The notes under the pieces are model-generated. The model was given only the letters and a program-made list of their open reading frames with translations. It searched no databases and had not been told where the DNA came from. The position numbers were made by a program, and so were the translations under genes. From assembly GCF_020216525.1 (NCBI RefSeq), contig NZ_JAIWOY010000009.1, forward strand, positions 1 to 64,000: a DNA stretch of 64,000 nt, read 5' to 3'. The stretch's first letter is position 1; each line of letters starts with the position of its first letter. Shown in pieces: positions 15,018-25,348 of the stretch. The stretch is from Nocardioides nematodiphilus. GTDB taxonomy: Bacteria > Actinomycetota > Actinomycetes > Propionibacteriales > Nocardioidaceae.

Positions 15018-16136
15018 TCAGGTCAGGTCGTCGCGCTGCGAGGCCTTGAGCCCCGCGACCATCTGCTTGACCTGCTGGGCGCGGGCCCGGCTGGTCACCA
15101 GGACGGCGTCCGGGGTGTCGACCACGACGACGTCCTCCAGGCCGATCACCGCGATCGTGCGCCCGCTGGCCGGGACCACCAGACCCGAGGAGTCGATCGA
15201 GCGCACCAGCGCGCTGTCCCCCAGCACCGTCGGCCCCTCGGAGTCCACCGTCATCGCGGCGTCGAGCAGCTGCGCGAGCGAGTCGAAGTCGCCCACGTCG
15301 TCCCAGCCGAAGTGCGCCGGCACCATCGCAACCTTGCCCGCCGACGCGGCCGGCTCGGCGACCGCGTGGTCGACCGCGATCTTGGGCAGCCGCGACCAGA
15401 TCTCGTGCATCCTGGCCGCGCCCGACTCCGACCCCAGGTCGAGCGCGGCGATCTCCCGCAGCGCCGCCGCGAAGCCCGGGTCGGACTCCGCGAGCAGGTC
15501 CAACAGCACTCCCGGCTTGGCGACGAACATGCCGGCGTTCCAGCGGTAGCCGCCGTCGTCGAGGTAGCCCTGCGCCACCTTCTCCGAGGGCTTCTCCACG
15601 AACTGATCGACCACACAGACTCCGTCGTGCCCCTCGAGCTGGCCGGCGCCATGGATGTAGCCGTAGGCGGAGCTGGGGAAGGTCGGGGTGATGCCGAGGG
15701 TGACCAGCCAACCCTCGCGGGCGACCTCGACCGCGGTCCGGACGGCCTCGGTGAACCGCTTCGCACGGGTGATCACGTGGTCGGCGGCGAAGGACCCCAT
15801 GATCGCGTCCGGGTCGCGCAGCTCGAGGACGGCGGCGGCCAGGCCGATCGCGGCCATCGAGTCGCGCGGGGTCGGCTCGGCGAGCACACAGCCGTCGAGC
15901 TGCGGCAGCTGCTCCAGGACGGCCTCCTGATGGACGGCGCCGGTGACGACCAGGAAGCGGTCCTCGGCCAGCACGTGCAGCCGGTCGTACGTCTCCTGGA
16001 GCAGCGAGCGTCCGCTGCCGGTCAGGTCCCGCAGGAACTTCGGTGCGTCCTGGCGCGACAGCGGCCACAGCCGGGTGCCCGCTCCCCCGGCGGGGATGAC
16101 GGCCCAGAAGTTCTCGATGGCAAGGCGTCCGACCAT
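15018..16136 (-). CDS. manC: Mannose-1-phosphate guanylyltransferase
   Basis: 372 residues. It makes GDP-mannose from mannose-1-phosphate and GTP for mannosylated envelope lipids and glycans. The nucleotidyltransferase signature GGAGTRLWPLSRQDAPKFL is at residues 15–33. FAADHVI and VDQFVEKPSEKVAQGYL follow, then WNAGMFV and the C-terminal GWDDVGDF. ATG at 16136 is preceded by TAGGCT (16144..16149) 7 nt upstream, suggesting a leaderless mRNA. Five 82-bp repeats begin immediately upstream. Near the stop there is a short GGTCA tandem run (15011..15029). It has the gene order of Rv3264c. Confidence 0.93.
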   Translation of the reverse strand: MVGRLAIENFWAVIPAGGAGTRLWPLSRQDAPKFLRDLTGSGRSLLQETYDRLHVLAEDRFLVVTGAVHQEAVLEQLPQLDGCVLAEPTPRDSMAAIGLAAAVLELRDPDAIMGSFAADHVITRAKRFTEAVRTAVEVAREGWLVTLGITPTFPSSAYGYIHGAGQLEGHDGVCVVDQFVEKPSEKVAQGYLDDGGYRWNAGMFVAKPGVLLDLLAESDPGFAAALREIAALDLGSESGAARMHEIWSRLPKIAVDHAVAEPAASAGKVAMVPAHFGWDDVGDFDSLAQLLDAAMTVDSEGPTVLGDSALVRSIDSSGLVVPASGRTIAVIGLEDVVVVDTPDAVLVTSRARAQQVKQMVAGLKASQRDDLT

Positions 16137-16150
16137 GGGCGGCAGCCTAG

Positions 16151-16540
16151 GCGACCAAGCGAGCGGCTGCGCGAGCGAGGTACGAGCTCGGGCGCAGGCC
16201 GTGAGCGCGGGAGCCCGATGCGCAGCATCACGGCGACCAAGCGAGCGGCTGCGCGAGCGAGGTACGAGCTCGGGCGCAGGCCGTGAGCGCGGGAGCCCGA
16301 TGCGCAGCATCACGGCGACCAAGCGAGCGGCTGCGCGAGCGAGGTACGAGCTCGGGCGCAGGCCGTGAGCGCGGGAGCCCGATGCGCAGCATCACGGCGA
16401 CCAAGCGAGCGGCTGCGCGAGCGAGGTACGAGCTCGGGCGCAGGCCGTGAGCGCGGGAGCCCGATGCGCAGCATCACGGCGACCAAGCGAGCGGCTGCGC
16501 GAGCGAGGTACGAGCTCGGGCGCAGGCCGTGAGCGCGGGA
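16151..16540. repeat. 82-bp tandem repeat array, about 4.8 copies
   Basis: Four full units start at 16151, 16233, 16315 and 16397, and a fifth partial unit at 16479 diverges after about 16540. The full units look identical base for base. Each opens GCGACCAAGCGAGCGGCTGC and closes near GATGCGCAGCATCACG. The array fills the 459-bp gap between manC (minus) and the divergent TIGR03089-type gene (plus). There are no spacers, so it is not CRISPR. Open frames through it are artefacts of the 82-bp period. Confidence 0.95.
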
Positions 16541-16595
16541 GGCAGATGCGGCGTACACGGCGAGCCACGACACCGACCAGGCAGGATGTCCCCCT

Positions 16596-17330
16596 GTGAC
16601 CACCTTCGCCGCCATCCTCGCCCGTCAGCTGCGCTCCAACCCCGGGCGTCCGCTGGTGACCTACTACGACGAGATCACCGGCGAGCGGGTCGAGCTCTCG
16701 GTGACGACGTACGCCAACTGGGTCGCCAAGGCCTCCTCGCTCCTGGTCGACGAGCACGACCTGGAACGCGGCGACTCGCTGCGGATCGACCTGCCGCCGC
16801 ACTGGCTCTCGCTGGTCTTCCTGGGGGCCGCGTGGAACGCCGGCCTGGTGGTCACCGACGCCGGCTCGCCCGACGCCGTGATCTGCGGGCCCGACTCCCT
16901 GGCCCGCTGGGCCCCGGAGGCCGATGAGCGCCCGACCCTCGCCTGCTCGCTGCTGCCGCTGGGCGTGCGGTTCAGCGCACCACTTCCGGCCGGGGTGCAC
17001 GACGTCGGCCTCGAGGTCTGGGGCCAGCCCGACGGCTGGGGGCCGTACGACCCGCCGACCGCCGATGACCCGGCCACCTCGTGGGGAGGCGTGGAGACCA
17101 CCCAGGAGGAGCTGTGGGCGGCCGCCGCAGGAGCTTCCCTCTCCCGCGGCGACCGCCTCATCTCGGAGACGGACCCGGCTTCCCCACCGGGAACCGCCTC
17201 CTTCTGCGAGCCGCTCAGCTGCGGCGGCTCACTCGTCCTGGTCGCCCACGCCGCCCCCGACCGACTCGAGGCGATCGCGATCGCCGAGCGGGCCACGGGA
17301 CGCTTCCCACGCGGAGCGGTCCAGGACTGA
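16596..17330 (+). CDS. TIGR03089-type protein
   Basis: 244 residues, resembling the actinobacterial TIGR03089 family, distantly like the N-terminal part of AMP-binding enzymes. It has FAAILARQLRSNPGRPLVTY near the start, GDSLRIDLPPHWLSLVFLGAAWNAGLVV, and CGGSLVLVA near the end. The ATP-binding motif of true acyl-adenylating enzymes is not visible, so activity is doubtful. It starts with GTG; a weak CAGGAT hexamer (16582..16587) precedes it by 8 nt. It is divergent from manC across the repeat array and converges on the amidase gene. Confidence 0.7.
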   Translation: MTTFAAILARQLRSNPGRPLVTYYDEITGERVELSVTTYANWVAKASSLLVDEHDLERGDSLRIDLPPHWLSLVFLGAAWNAGLVVTDAGSPDAVICGPDSLARWAPEADERPTLACSLLPLGVRFSAPLPAGVHDVGLEVWGQPDGWGPYDPPTADDPATSWGGVETTQEELWAAAAGASLSRGDRLISETDPASPPGTASFCEPLSCGGSLVLVAHAAPDRLEAIAIAERATGRFPRGAVQD

Positions 17331-17347
17331 CTTCTTCGGTTGTCTGA

Positions 17348-19993
17348 TCAGCCCGCCAGGTCGTAGCCGCCGTAGCCGCTGCCGAGCGGCTGGGGCGCGC
17401 CGAGCATCCCGGTGCTGGTCGGGTCGATGCGGTAGAGCGAGCCGGCCGTGTCGCGGACGATCAGCGCCGACTTCCCGGCGTCGCTGACGCCGATCACCCA
17501 GCTGTAGCCGGTGAGGGCGCCCCCGATGGTGACCGGGTTGGTCAGGCCGCCGGGACCGTTGCCCGGGTAGAGCACGGTGGTCTTGGCGTTGAGGAAGAGC
17601 GCGTCGGGGGCGCCGTCGCCCGTCCACAGGCCGGCGGCGATCTGCTTGGTGCCGGCGATCGCACTGTGGGAGACGTACGAGGAGCCCAGCCCGGCGGCGC
17701 CGCGGCCCGGGTAGATCCGCATGGCGCCGTTGATCTGACCCTGCAGGTCCGGGTAGCCGTCGCCGGTGATGTCGCCCCCTGCGCTGAGGAGGCTGACCCC
17801 GCCGAAGCCGCTCGCCAGGAGCGTGCCGGGCGCGAACCGGCCCTGGCCGTTGCCCAGGTAGAGCGAGAGGCTGCCGTCGGTGTTGCGACTGATCAGATCG
17901 GCGTTGCCGTCGCGGTCCCAGTCGCCGGCGTTCATCAGCTGGGTGGCGTTGGGCAGGTTGAGGCCGGTGTCGATCGGCACGCCGAGGCCTGTCGTGGTCC
18001 GAGGGACGGGGAACGCGTACGGCGTGCCGGCCGCGAAGCGCCCGGTGCCGGTGCCGCGGTAGAGCATCGCGCCGGAAGCGGTACGCACGACCAGGTCGGG
18101 CTTGCGGTCGGCGCTGCGGTCGCCGGGGACGATCTGGATAGCGTGGCCCAACCGGACGAGGGCACGCACGGCAGGGGTGAAGGAGCCGTTGCCCTTGCCG
18201 AGATAGAGCGCGAGCCGGCCGACATGCTTGCCGCGGGTGATGCGGGCCGCGAGGTCGTTGCGGTGGTCGCCGTTGATGTCGCCGATGCTGGTGATCAGGT
18301 TGCGCCCGACGAAGCCGGTCGGGTCGCGGCGCACGACCGATGGGTAGTGGCCCAGGCCGTCGCCGGCCTTCACGGTCATCCGGCCGGCCTTGTTGACCTT
18401 GACCAGGTCCGCCTTGCCGTCGCCGGTCAGGTCGGCGGAGACCACGGTCTGCGGGCCGTCGGTGGAGGCGGGCGGGGCCGGGGTCACCGGGGTCGCCGGG
18501 ACGTCGCCGCCGGTCGGGATGACGTAGACCTCCTTGGTGGTCGCGTTGCGCACCACCAGGTCCGGGTCGGGCGAACCGGCGAAGCTGGACTGCAGCGTCC
18601 GCCCGGACCAGCCCTTCTGCAGCGAGGCGGCGAGCGTGCGGATGTCGGGGATCCGGGCGTAGAGGTACTTGCCCGGGCATGCCGTCGCCTTGGTGTCGCG
18701 GTGGCCCATGATCGAGGAGGAGAAGACGTTCGCGCCGATCTTGACGTTCGTGGCTGCCGCGGAGACCCCGTGCAGGGAGAGCTTCCAGGCGAAGAGCGCG
18801 CCCTCGGCCTGGATCATCGCCTCGGTGGGCTTGGCGGTCTCGAAGTTGCCGATGGCCGAGATGCCGAAGCCGTAGTCGTTGTAGTTCTCGGTGTGCGCGC
18901 CGACGACGGGACGGTCGACGCCGCCGTAGCGGCCCTCCCAGAGCCGGCCGAATCGGTCGACGAGGAAGTTGTAGCCGATGTCGCGCCAGCCGCGGCTCTT
19001 CACGTGGTAGGCGTAGATGCTGCGCAGGATCCCGGGGACCTCGGCGGCGGTGTAGTCGTTGGCGTTGACGGTGTGGTGCACGAAGCCGCCGTGCACCTCG
19101 GCGTACGTCGGGGCGGTCTGCTCGCGGACCTTCTCGTCGGCACCCCACTGGGCCCGGCTGTAGATCATCGGCTTGGGCGTGACGACGGAGGCTGCGCTCA
19201 GCGTCGCCTGCACATCGCCCTGCTGGCCGGTCCCGGCGGCCTCCGCAGCGTCCGTGGCGTCGACGGCGCCGGCCCGGTCGGCGGCGCTGTCGAGGGTGGC
19301 GGTGTCGATCGCCGCCCGTGCCATCGTGGTCGGCGCCTGGCCGGGGGTGATCACGGCGAGCTTCATGTCCGGCGGGACGTCGGCGCCCGTGATCGTCATC
19401 CGGACCTGGACCTGGTCGACGTGGCCGACGAGGGCCTCCATCGTGCCCGGACGCGACTGCTTGCCCTCGAGGCTGTTCGCGTCGGGGCCGTCGATGTCGT
19501 AGTCGAGCTTCTTCCAGCCGCTCCAGTCCCCGCTCGTACGGGTGCGGAGGTCGACCCGGATCTGGCTCGGCTGGAGCGCGTCGCCGTGCTCCCACGTGAC
19601 ACCCACGGTGCCGAAGCCGGTGACGGCCTGCGGCGTGCTGGTGATGACGGTGCTCCTCGCCTCCACGGCCTTGCGGGCGTTCGGGGTCATCGCTCCCGGC
19701 CTCGCAGCGCCGACGGCACGACGACCGATGAGGACCGGCGCGGTGAGCTGCACCTCCTTCACGGAGGCGTCGGTCGGGGCGGCGGCGACCAGGGACGGCG
19801 CGAGCGCGGCCTTGGCGTACGCGGCCAGCGCGCCGGTCGGCGTCGGCGCCACGGCCGTCGTCGATCCGGCGGGCGCCTCGCGGACGACGTCGAGGGTCAC
19901 GACGCCGGCGGCGGGGACGAGGGCAGCGACGACGACGCCGAGGGTCAGCAACTGCTGACACGCGGCGACGTAGCGGGTCTTACCAAGGTGCAT
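17348..19993 (-). CDS. Secreted PGRP-type amidase with FG-GAP repeats
   Basis: 881 residues. A signal peptide (hydrophobic residues about 12–32) precedes a spacer domain. An N-acetylmuramoyl-L-alanine amidase (amidase_2/PGRP) domain follows at about 275–450, with GGFVHHTVN (His 306), GHRDTKATACPG (His 431, Cys 439) as zinc ligands and DIGYNFLVDRFGRLWEGR. The C-terminal 370 residues hold FG-GAP/VCBS-like repeats (DLTGDGKADLV, DINGDHRNDLA, DWDRDGNADLI, DITGDGYPDLQ) that form a calcium-binding beta-propeller. It would cleave peptidoglycan stem peptides outside the cell. ATG at 19993 has GGAG 8 nt upstream and is preferred to 20050. Confidence 0.9.
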   Translation of the reverse strand: MHLGKTRYVAACQQLLTLGVVVAALVPAAGVVTLDVVREAPAGSTTAVAPTPTGALAAYAKAALAPSLVAAAPTDASVKEVQLTAPVLIGRRAVGAARPGAMTPNARKAVEARSTVITSTPQAVTGFGTVGVTWEHGDALQPSQIRVDLRTRTSGDWSGWKKLDYDIDGPDANSLEGKQSRPGTMEALVGHVDQVQVRMTITGADVPPDMKLAVITPGQAPTTMARAAIDTATLDSAADRAGAVDATDAAEAAGTGQQGDVQATLSAASVVTPKPMIYSRAQWGADEKVREQTAPTYAEVHGGFVHHTVNANDYTAAEVPGILRSIYAYHVKSRGWRDIGYNFLVDRFGRLWEGRYGGVDRPVVGAHTENYNDYGFGISAIGNFETAKPTEAMIQAEGALFAWKLSLHGVSAAATNVKIGANVFSSSIMGHRDTKATACPGKYLYARIPDIRTLAASLQKGWSGRTLQSSFAGSPDPDLVVRNATTKEVYVIPTGGDVPATPVTPAPPASTDGPQTVVSADLTGDGKADLVKVNKAGRMTVKAGDGLGHYPSVVRRDPTGFVGRNLITSIGDINGDHRNDLAARITRGKHVGRLALYLGKGNGSFTPAVRALVRLGHAIQIVPGDRSADRKPDLVVRTASGAMLYRGTGTGRFAAGTPYAFPVPRTTTGLGVPIDTGLNLPNATQLMNAGDWDRDGNADLISRNTDGSLSLYLGNGQGRFAPGTLLASGFGGVSLLSAGGDITGDGYPDLQGQINGAMRIYPGRGAAGLGSSYVSHSAIAGTKQIAAGLWTGDGAPDALFLNAKTTVLYPGNGPGGLTNPVTIGGALTGYSWVIGVSDAGKSALIVRDTAGSLYRIDPTSTGMLGAPQPLGSGYGGYDLAG

Positions 19994-20086
19994 GGAGTGC
20001 TCCAGGTGTGGGGGAAGGTCACACGAGGGCTCAACTTTCACACCCGTCACAGCGGCTTGGGAAGGTTTCGTGAGTAACTACAATGA

Positions 20087-20137
20087 TGTAATTTCCACTC
20101 GCCACGCCGACGAATCCGAGATTAAAGTAAAATTACA
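20087..20137. promoter_or_regulatory. Paired TGTAATTT motifs upstream of amidase
   Basis: In this AT-rich gap TGTAATTTCCACT (20087..20099, plus) faces TGTAATTTTACT (20126..20137, minus). The latter matches 11 of 12 bases of TGTAATTTCACT upstream of whiB2. It may be a shared regulator site; the binder is unknown. Confidence 0.3.
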
Positions 20138-20161
20138 GCCGTGTCATTCGCGAAATGCCAA

Positions 20162-20191
20162 CCGCCCGCTCCCCTCACAGGGACCGGGCGG
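20162..20191 (-). terminator. Terminator of the galactan/ABC operon
   Basis: CCGCCCG and CGGGCGG form a 7-bp stem continued by TCCC/GGGA after one mismatch, 47 nt beyond the stop of the ABC ATPase gene on the minus strand. A weak T-rich stretch follows. Confidence 0.6.
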
Positions 20192-20237
20192 TGCAGGTCT
20201 CGAGGCGCTTGACGGCGCTCGCTACTCGGCGAAGGTG

Positions 20238-21014
20238 CTAGACGTCCGCGCCGAGCTCGGCGTCATCGGCGGCGAGTTCGTCGCCGTCCTCATCGCCGTA
20301 GTCGAGGATCCGGATGCCCTCGTCGACGTCGCCGTCGAAGAGCAGTCGGCCCTTCTCCAGCGCGATCACGCGGTCGCACATCTTCTGCACGGAGGCCGCG
20401 GCGTGACTGACGTAGACGATGGTCTTGCCGCTGTTGCGGATCTCCTCCATCTTCGTCATGCACTTGCGCTTGAAGGGCTTGTCGCCGACCGCGAGGATCT
20501 CGTCCGCGAGGAAGATGTCGCAGTCCACGTGCACGGCGATCGAGAAGCCGAGTCGCGAGCTCATGCCGGAGGAGTACGTCCCGACGGGCTGGTCGATGAA
20601 CTGGCCGATGTCGGCGAAGTCGATGATGTCGTCGAGGACGGCCTTCGTCTCCTTCTCGGTCAGACCGTAGATGGCCGCGTTGAGGAAGATGTTGTCCAAC
20701 CCGGACAGCGAGTTCTGGAAGCCCGCGCCGGTGGCGATCAGGCCCGCGATCCGGCCACGGGTGAGGATGGTGCCCTTGTTGGGCTTCATCACACCGCTGA
20801 TCACCTTGAGCAGGGTCGACTTGCCAGAGCCGTTCAACCCCATCAGGCCGACCGACTCGCCCTCGTTGATGGTGAAGGAGACGTCGTCGACCGCGTTGAA
20901 CCGGTTGACGGTCTCCTGGCCGCGCATCTTGGCGACCGACATCTGCTTGAACGTCTTGTGCCGGCGCAGGACGAAGTCCTTGGTGACGTTCTGCGCGACG
21001 ATTGCCTCTGCCAT
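20238..21014 (-). CDS. wzt: Polysaccharide-export ABC transporter ATPase
   Basis: 258 residues. It is the ATP-binding subunit of an ABC-2 exporter of the O-antigen/teichoic-acid type, similar to RfbE (Rv3781). Walker A is GLNGSGKST, the ABC signature is YSSGMSSRLGFS, Walker B is CDIFLADEIL and the switch His is in VSHAAASV. The acidic C-terminal tail (DEDGDELAADDAE) replaces the glycan-binding domain seen in longer Wzt proteins. Its start overlaps the permease stop by 1 nt. It would power export of a lipid-linked glycan, probably the galactofuranose polymer made by the upstream genes. Confidence 0.9.
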   Translation of the reverse strand: MAEAIVAQNVTKDFVLRRHKTFKQMSVAKMRGQETVNRFNAVDDVSFTINEGESVGLMGLNGSGKSTLLKVISGVMKPNKGTILTRGRIAGLIATGAGFQNSLSGLDNIFLNAAIYGLTEKETKAVLDDIIDFADIGQFIDQPVGTYSSGMSSRLGFSIAVHVDCDIFLADEILAVGDKPFKRKCMTKMEEIRNSGKTIVYVSHAAASVQKMCDRVIALEKGRLLFDGDVDEGIRILDYGDEDGDELAADDAELGADV

Positions 21015-21916
21015 CAGATCTGCTCCGCGATGCGCTCGTCGAACCGGTTGAAGAACCACTGCGCGAGCAGCAGCGCCACGAAGGCGGCGATGAGCGCGAA
21101 CACGCCCTGGTGGTACAGATGCGCCGGGAACTCGTGCTTGATCGTGTGCTGCGGGTTCTCCGTGGAGAAGGCCCAGAACGCCCGCTGGAAGAGCAGACAG
21201 GCGACCGCGATCGGGTTGCCGAGGACCAGCCACCGCAGGCTGCCGGCGTGCTGCGCGAGCATGTCGTAGCTGTAGATCATGGTGCACCCGAAGCGGACGA
21301 AGTTGGTCAGGATGCCGACCAGCGAGCCGAAGTCGCGCCAGAACACGTTGGCCACCGAGAAGACCAGTGCCAGCGCGGTGCCGAAACACATCAGGATCGC
21401 CAGGGCCAGCACGCCGCCGATCAGCGTACCGAGGTCGGGATGCCAGCCGGTCAGGACGCAGACCAGCAGTAGGATGAACATCTGCGGGATGACGTGGTAG
21501 AGCGAGACCAGCATCGCCGCGACCGGGAACATCTCCTTGGGCAGCGGCATCTTCTGCACCAGCGACTTGTTCCGCACGATCGAGCGGGTCCCCGCGCCGA
21601 AGGTCTCGGTGAAGAAGTGCACGATGATCAGGCCGCTGAAGACGTGCACCGGGTAGTTCTCGACGCTCTTATGGGCGCCCATGATCGTGCCCATGATGTA
21701 CCAGTAGATGAAGAACTGGCTCAGCGGATTGATGTAGGACCACAAGAAGCCCAGGAACGACTGCTCGTAGCGCGCCGAGAGCTCACGCTGCACCAGCAGC
21801 TTGAGCAGGTAGCGGCGTCGGAAGACCGACAGCAGCCCGAGCGTCGAGGACGGGGGTACGAGGGGCGGGAGCTCCGCGTCCTCCGTCGAGCCATGGGCCA
21901 GGGTGGCCTCACTCAT
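21014..21916 (-). CDS. wzm: Polysaccharide-export ABC transporter permease
   Basis: 300 residues with six predicted membrane segments, of the ABC-2 type used for O-antigen, teichoic acid or galactan export (RfbD, Rv3783-like). Visible parts are RRRYLLKLLVQRELSARYEQSFLG before the first helix, LGFLWSYINPLSQFFIYWYI, and a C-terminal ALIAAFVALLLAQWFFNRFDERI. It is encoded between glfT2 (8-nt overlap) and the ATPase (1-nt overlap), so all four genes are a single translationally coupled operon with glf. Confidence 0.9.
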   Translation of the reverse strand: MSEATLAHGSTEDAELPPLVPPSSTLGLLSVFRRRYLLKLLVQRELSARYEQSFLGFLWSYINPLSQFFIYWYIMGTIMGAHKSVENYPVHVFSGLIIVHFFTETFGAGTRSIVRNKSLVQKMPLPKEMFPVAAMLVSLYHVIPQMFILLLVCVLTGWHPDLGTLIGGVLALAILMCFGTALALVFSVANVFWRDFGSLVGILTNFVRFGCTMIYSYDMLAQHAGSLRWLVLGNPIAVACLLFQRAFWAFSTENPQHTIKHEFPAHLYHQGVFALIAAFVALLLAQWFFNRFDERIAEQI

Positions 21917-23911
21917 CACCGGACTCCTTCCACGGCTTGAACGTCTCCTCCCAAGCCGCCGGGGAGGTGATCTGCCCCAGCGCATCGCGGTAGCGCTTCG
22001 AGAGCTCCGGCCACTCCTTGAGGAAACGGGTGTGCAGCTCGGCGGTGCGCTTGAGCATCGCCTTGTAGAGCTGCGGATCACGGCGATAGAGCGCGGCGGC
22101 GGTGCCGTCGTTCATCGACACCACGGCCGAGTCGTACGAGGCGAGCCGGTACCACTTCGCGTCCAGCGCGGGCACGACGACCTCGGGGTTGGTCTGCGAC
22201 AGCGCCCGCGGCTTGCGCAGCTGGCGGATGGGAGCGAGCCCGGCCGAGATGATCTGGGCCTTGCGCGACGGGACGTCGGTGAGGTCCTTCTTGGTCGGCT
22301 TCTCCACCCGCACCGGCGGCAGGTCGTCCGGCTCGGCGACCAGCTGGGCGTCGCTGTACTGCTTGCGCAGGGCGTTGATCTCACCCAGGCGGGTCGGCAG
22401 CATCTCGTGCAGAGCCTCCGGGCCCTTGAGGATGTCCTCCATCGCCTGGAGCCGGAGCTCGGCGGTGGAGTACTGCATGGCGACCAGGTGGGCGATCTGG
22501 TTGTTGAGGCTCTCGCGCAGCAGCCGGCCACCGCGCGGGTAGGCCGAGTGCAGCAGCGCCGCGATCAAGCGGTTGCGCAGGTGGAAGTACGACTGCCAGT
22601 CGACCGCGTCGTTCTTGTCGGTCCACGGCACGTGCCACACGGCCGCACCCGGGAAGGTGACGGACGGGAAGCCGTGCGCCTTGGCGCGCAGGCCGTACTC
22701 GGCGTCGTCCCACTTGATGAAGAGCGGGAGGCTCAGGCCGATCTCGTCGATCACCACGCGCGGGATCAGGCAGGAGAACCAGCCGTTGAAGTCGACGTCC
22801 TGGCGCTTGTGCAGCCAGCGCGCGGAGCGGATGTTGCGGGTGTTGAAGTCCCACTGGACGAAGGCGTCCTCGGGTGTGCGCCACCAGAAGCGCCACGCGT
22901 GCACGACCTCGCCGAAGCTGTGGAGGCGCGAGCGGGCGTACAGGCTGAACATGTGGCCGCCGACGATCGTGGGGCGCTTCGCGAGGTCGCCGAAGGTGAC
23001 CTGGCGGATGATGCCCTCGGGCTCGCAGACGACGTCGTCGTCCATCATCAGGGCGTAGGTCGCGGTGCCCTTGCGCAGCGACTCGAGCTGGCCGCGGGCG
23101 TAGCCGCCCGAGCCGCCGAGATTGCCCTGCTCGATGATGCGCAACTTCCCCTCGAGCGCCTTCTCGGCGTCGGCGAAGCCCGCGTCGTCGGCCACCTTCT
23201 GGGTGCCCTGCTCCATCACGAAGACGGTGTCGAGGTACGGGGCCAGCTCCGGCTCGCCGAGCTGCTGGAGCAGCTTGGCGCAGAAGTCGGGGCGGTTCAT
23301 CGTGGTGATCGCCATGTCGACGGTGCCGTGCTGGGCGCGGTCCGCCGGCACCTCGGCGCTCCACTCGGCGCTCACCACCACGCTGCTGTCGGAGGCGACC
23401 ACGTCGTACCAGTACCAGCCGCCGTCGATGAACGGCTTGAGCGGCAGCGCGAAGGTCATCGTGTTGACGCCAGCGTCGGTGCTGACCGCGGAGTCGACGC
23501 GCTGGCTGTTGCCGTTGGCGAGCGACTTGTTGACGATCACGGTCGCGCCCGCGCCCTCGACCGTGACGGTCAGGGTGACCTCGTCGACGATCGTCCACTT
23601 GCGCCAGTACGAGGCCGGGAAGGCGTTGAAGTAGCTGCCGAAGCTGAGGCGCTGGCCGGCGTCGAGCCGCAGCCGGGTGCGGTCGAGGATCTGCTCGGCG
23701 CGGATCTGCTCCCCGTCGCCGACCGCCTGGCGCACGGCGGTGTTGTTGAGCTCCTTGGCGGCACGCTCTCCGCCGACGACGTACTTGTCCTCGTCGAGGA
23801 CGGCCTCGTGCGGGTCGACGTAGAGGGCGAAGACCTCGAAGTCGCGGTCCAGCGGCAGGATCTGGCGCTGGAGCAGACGGGTCGCGGTGCCCGTCGTGGT
23901 CGGTGCGGTCA

Positions 23912-23912
<1 letters not shown>
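21909..23912 (-). CDS. glfT2: Galactofuranosyltransferase GlfT2-like
   Basis: 667 residues, close to mycobacterial GlfT2 (about 637). It polymerises galactofuranose from UDP-Galf onto a lipid-linked acceptor at the inner membrane face. An N-terminal beta domain (1–195) precedes the GT-A domain. Catalytic features are DDD at 291–293, WDDAEY at 401–406 and the metal-binding His at 427 (AVWHVPW). A C-terminal helical region follows. ATG at 23912 overlaps the glf stop by one base. Direct linkage to glf and the exporter strongly supports the role; the acceptor glycan is unknown. Confidence 0.92.
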
Positions 23913-25117
<1,205 letters not shown>

Positions 25118-25348
25118 TCAGTCTACGGACGCGGGCGGAACAGTCCGCATCGCCCGCGCCGGGGGTACGGCGCAGATCACATTCCCGCAACGAGGGCGTG
25201 CGCGGTCAGGCGGGCGCCTATCGCATTTCTCTCGGGCCCGCAGGCTCCCCCGCGTCCTGGCGTTCCTCCTGCTCACGCTGCAGATCACGCGGGGTCGACC
25301 GCCATCGGATCGCCGGAGCGCGGGCGGATCGCGCCGGGCGCGGCTGCC

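Noticed and set aside
15011..15029. GGTCA pentanucleotide repeat as a phase-variation site
   Set aside because: It is under four copies long and lies at the manC stop codon; too short to suggest frequent slippage.
16151..16540. Possible CRISPR array
   Set aside because: Units are contiguous 82-bp direct copies with no spacers and no cas genes nearby; it is a tandem repeat.
16137..16615. Coding frames through the 82-bp repeats (N-terminal extensions of manC)
   Set aside because: They come from the repeat itself, shift frame between copies, and lack family similarity; the manC ATG at 16136 gives the normal N-terminus.
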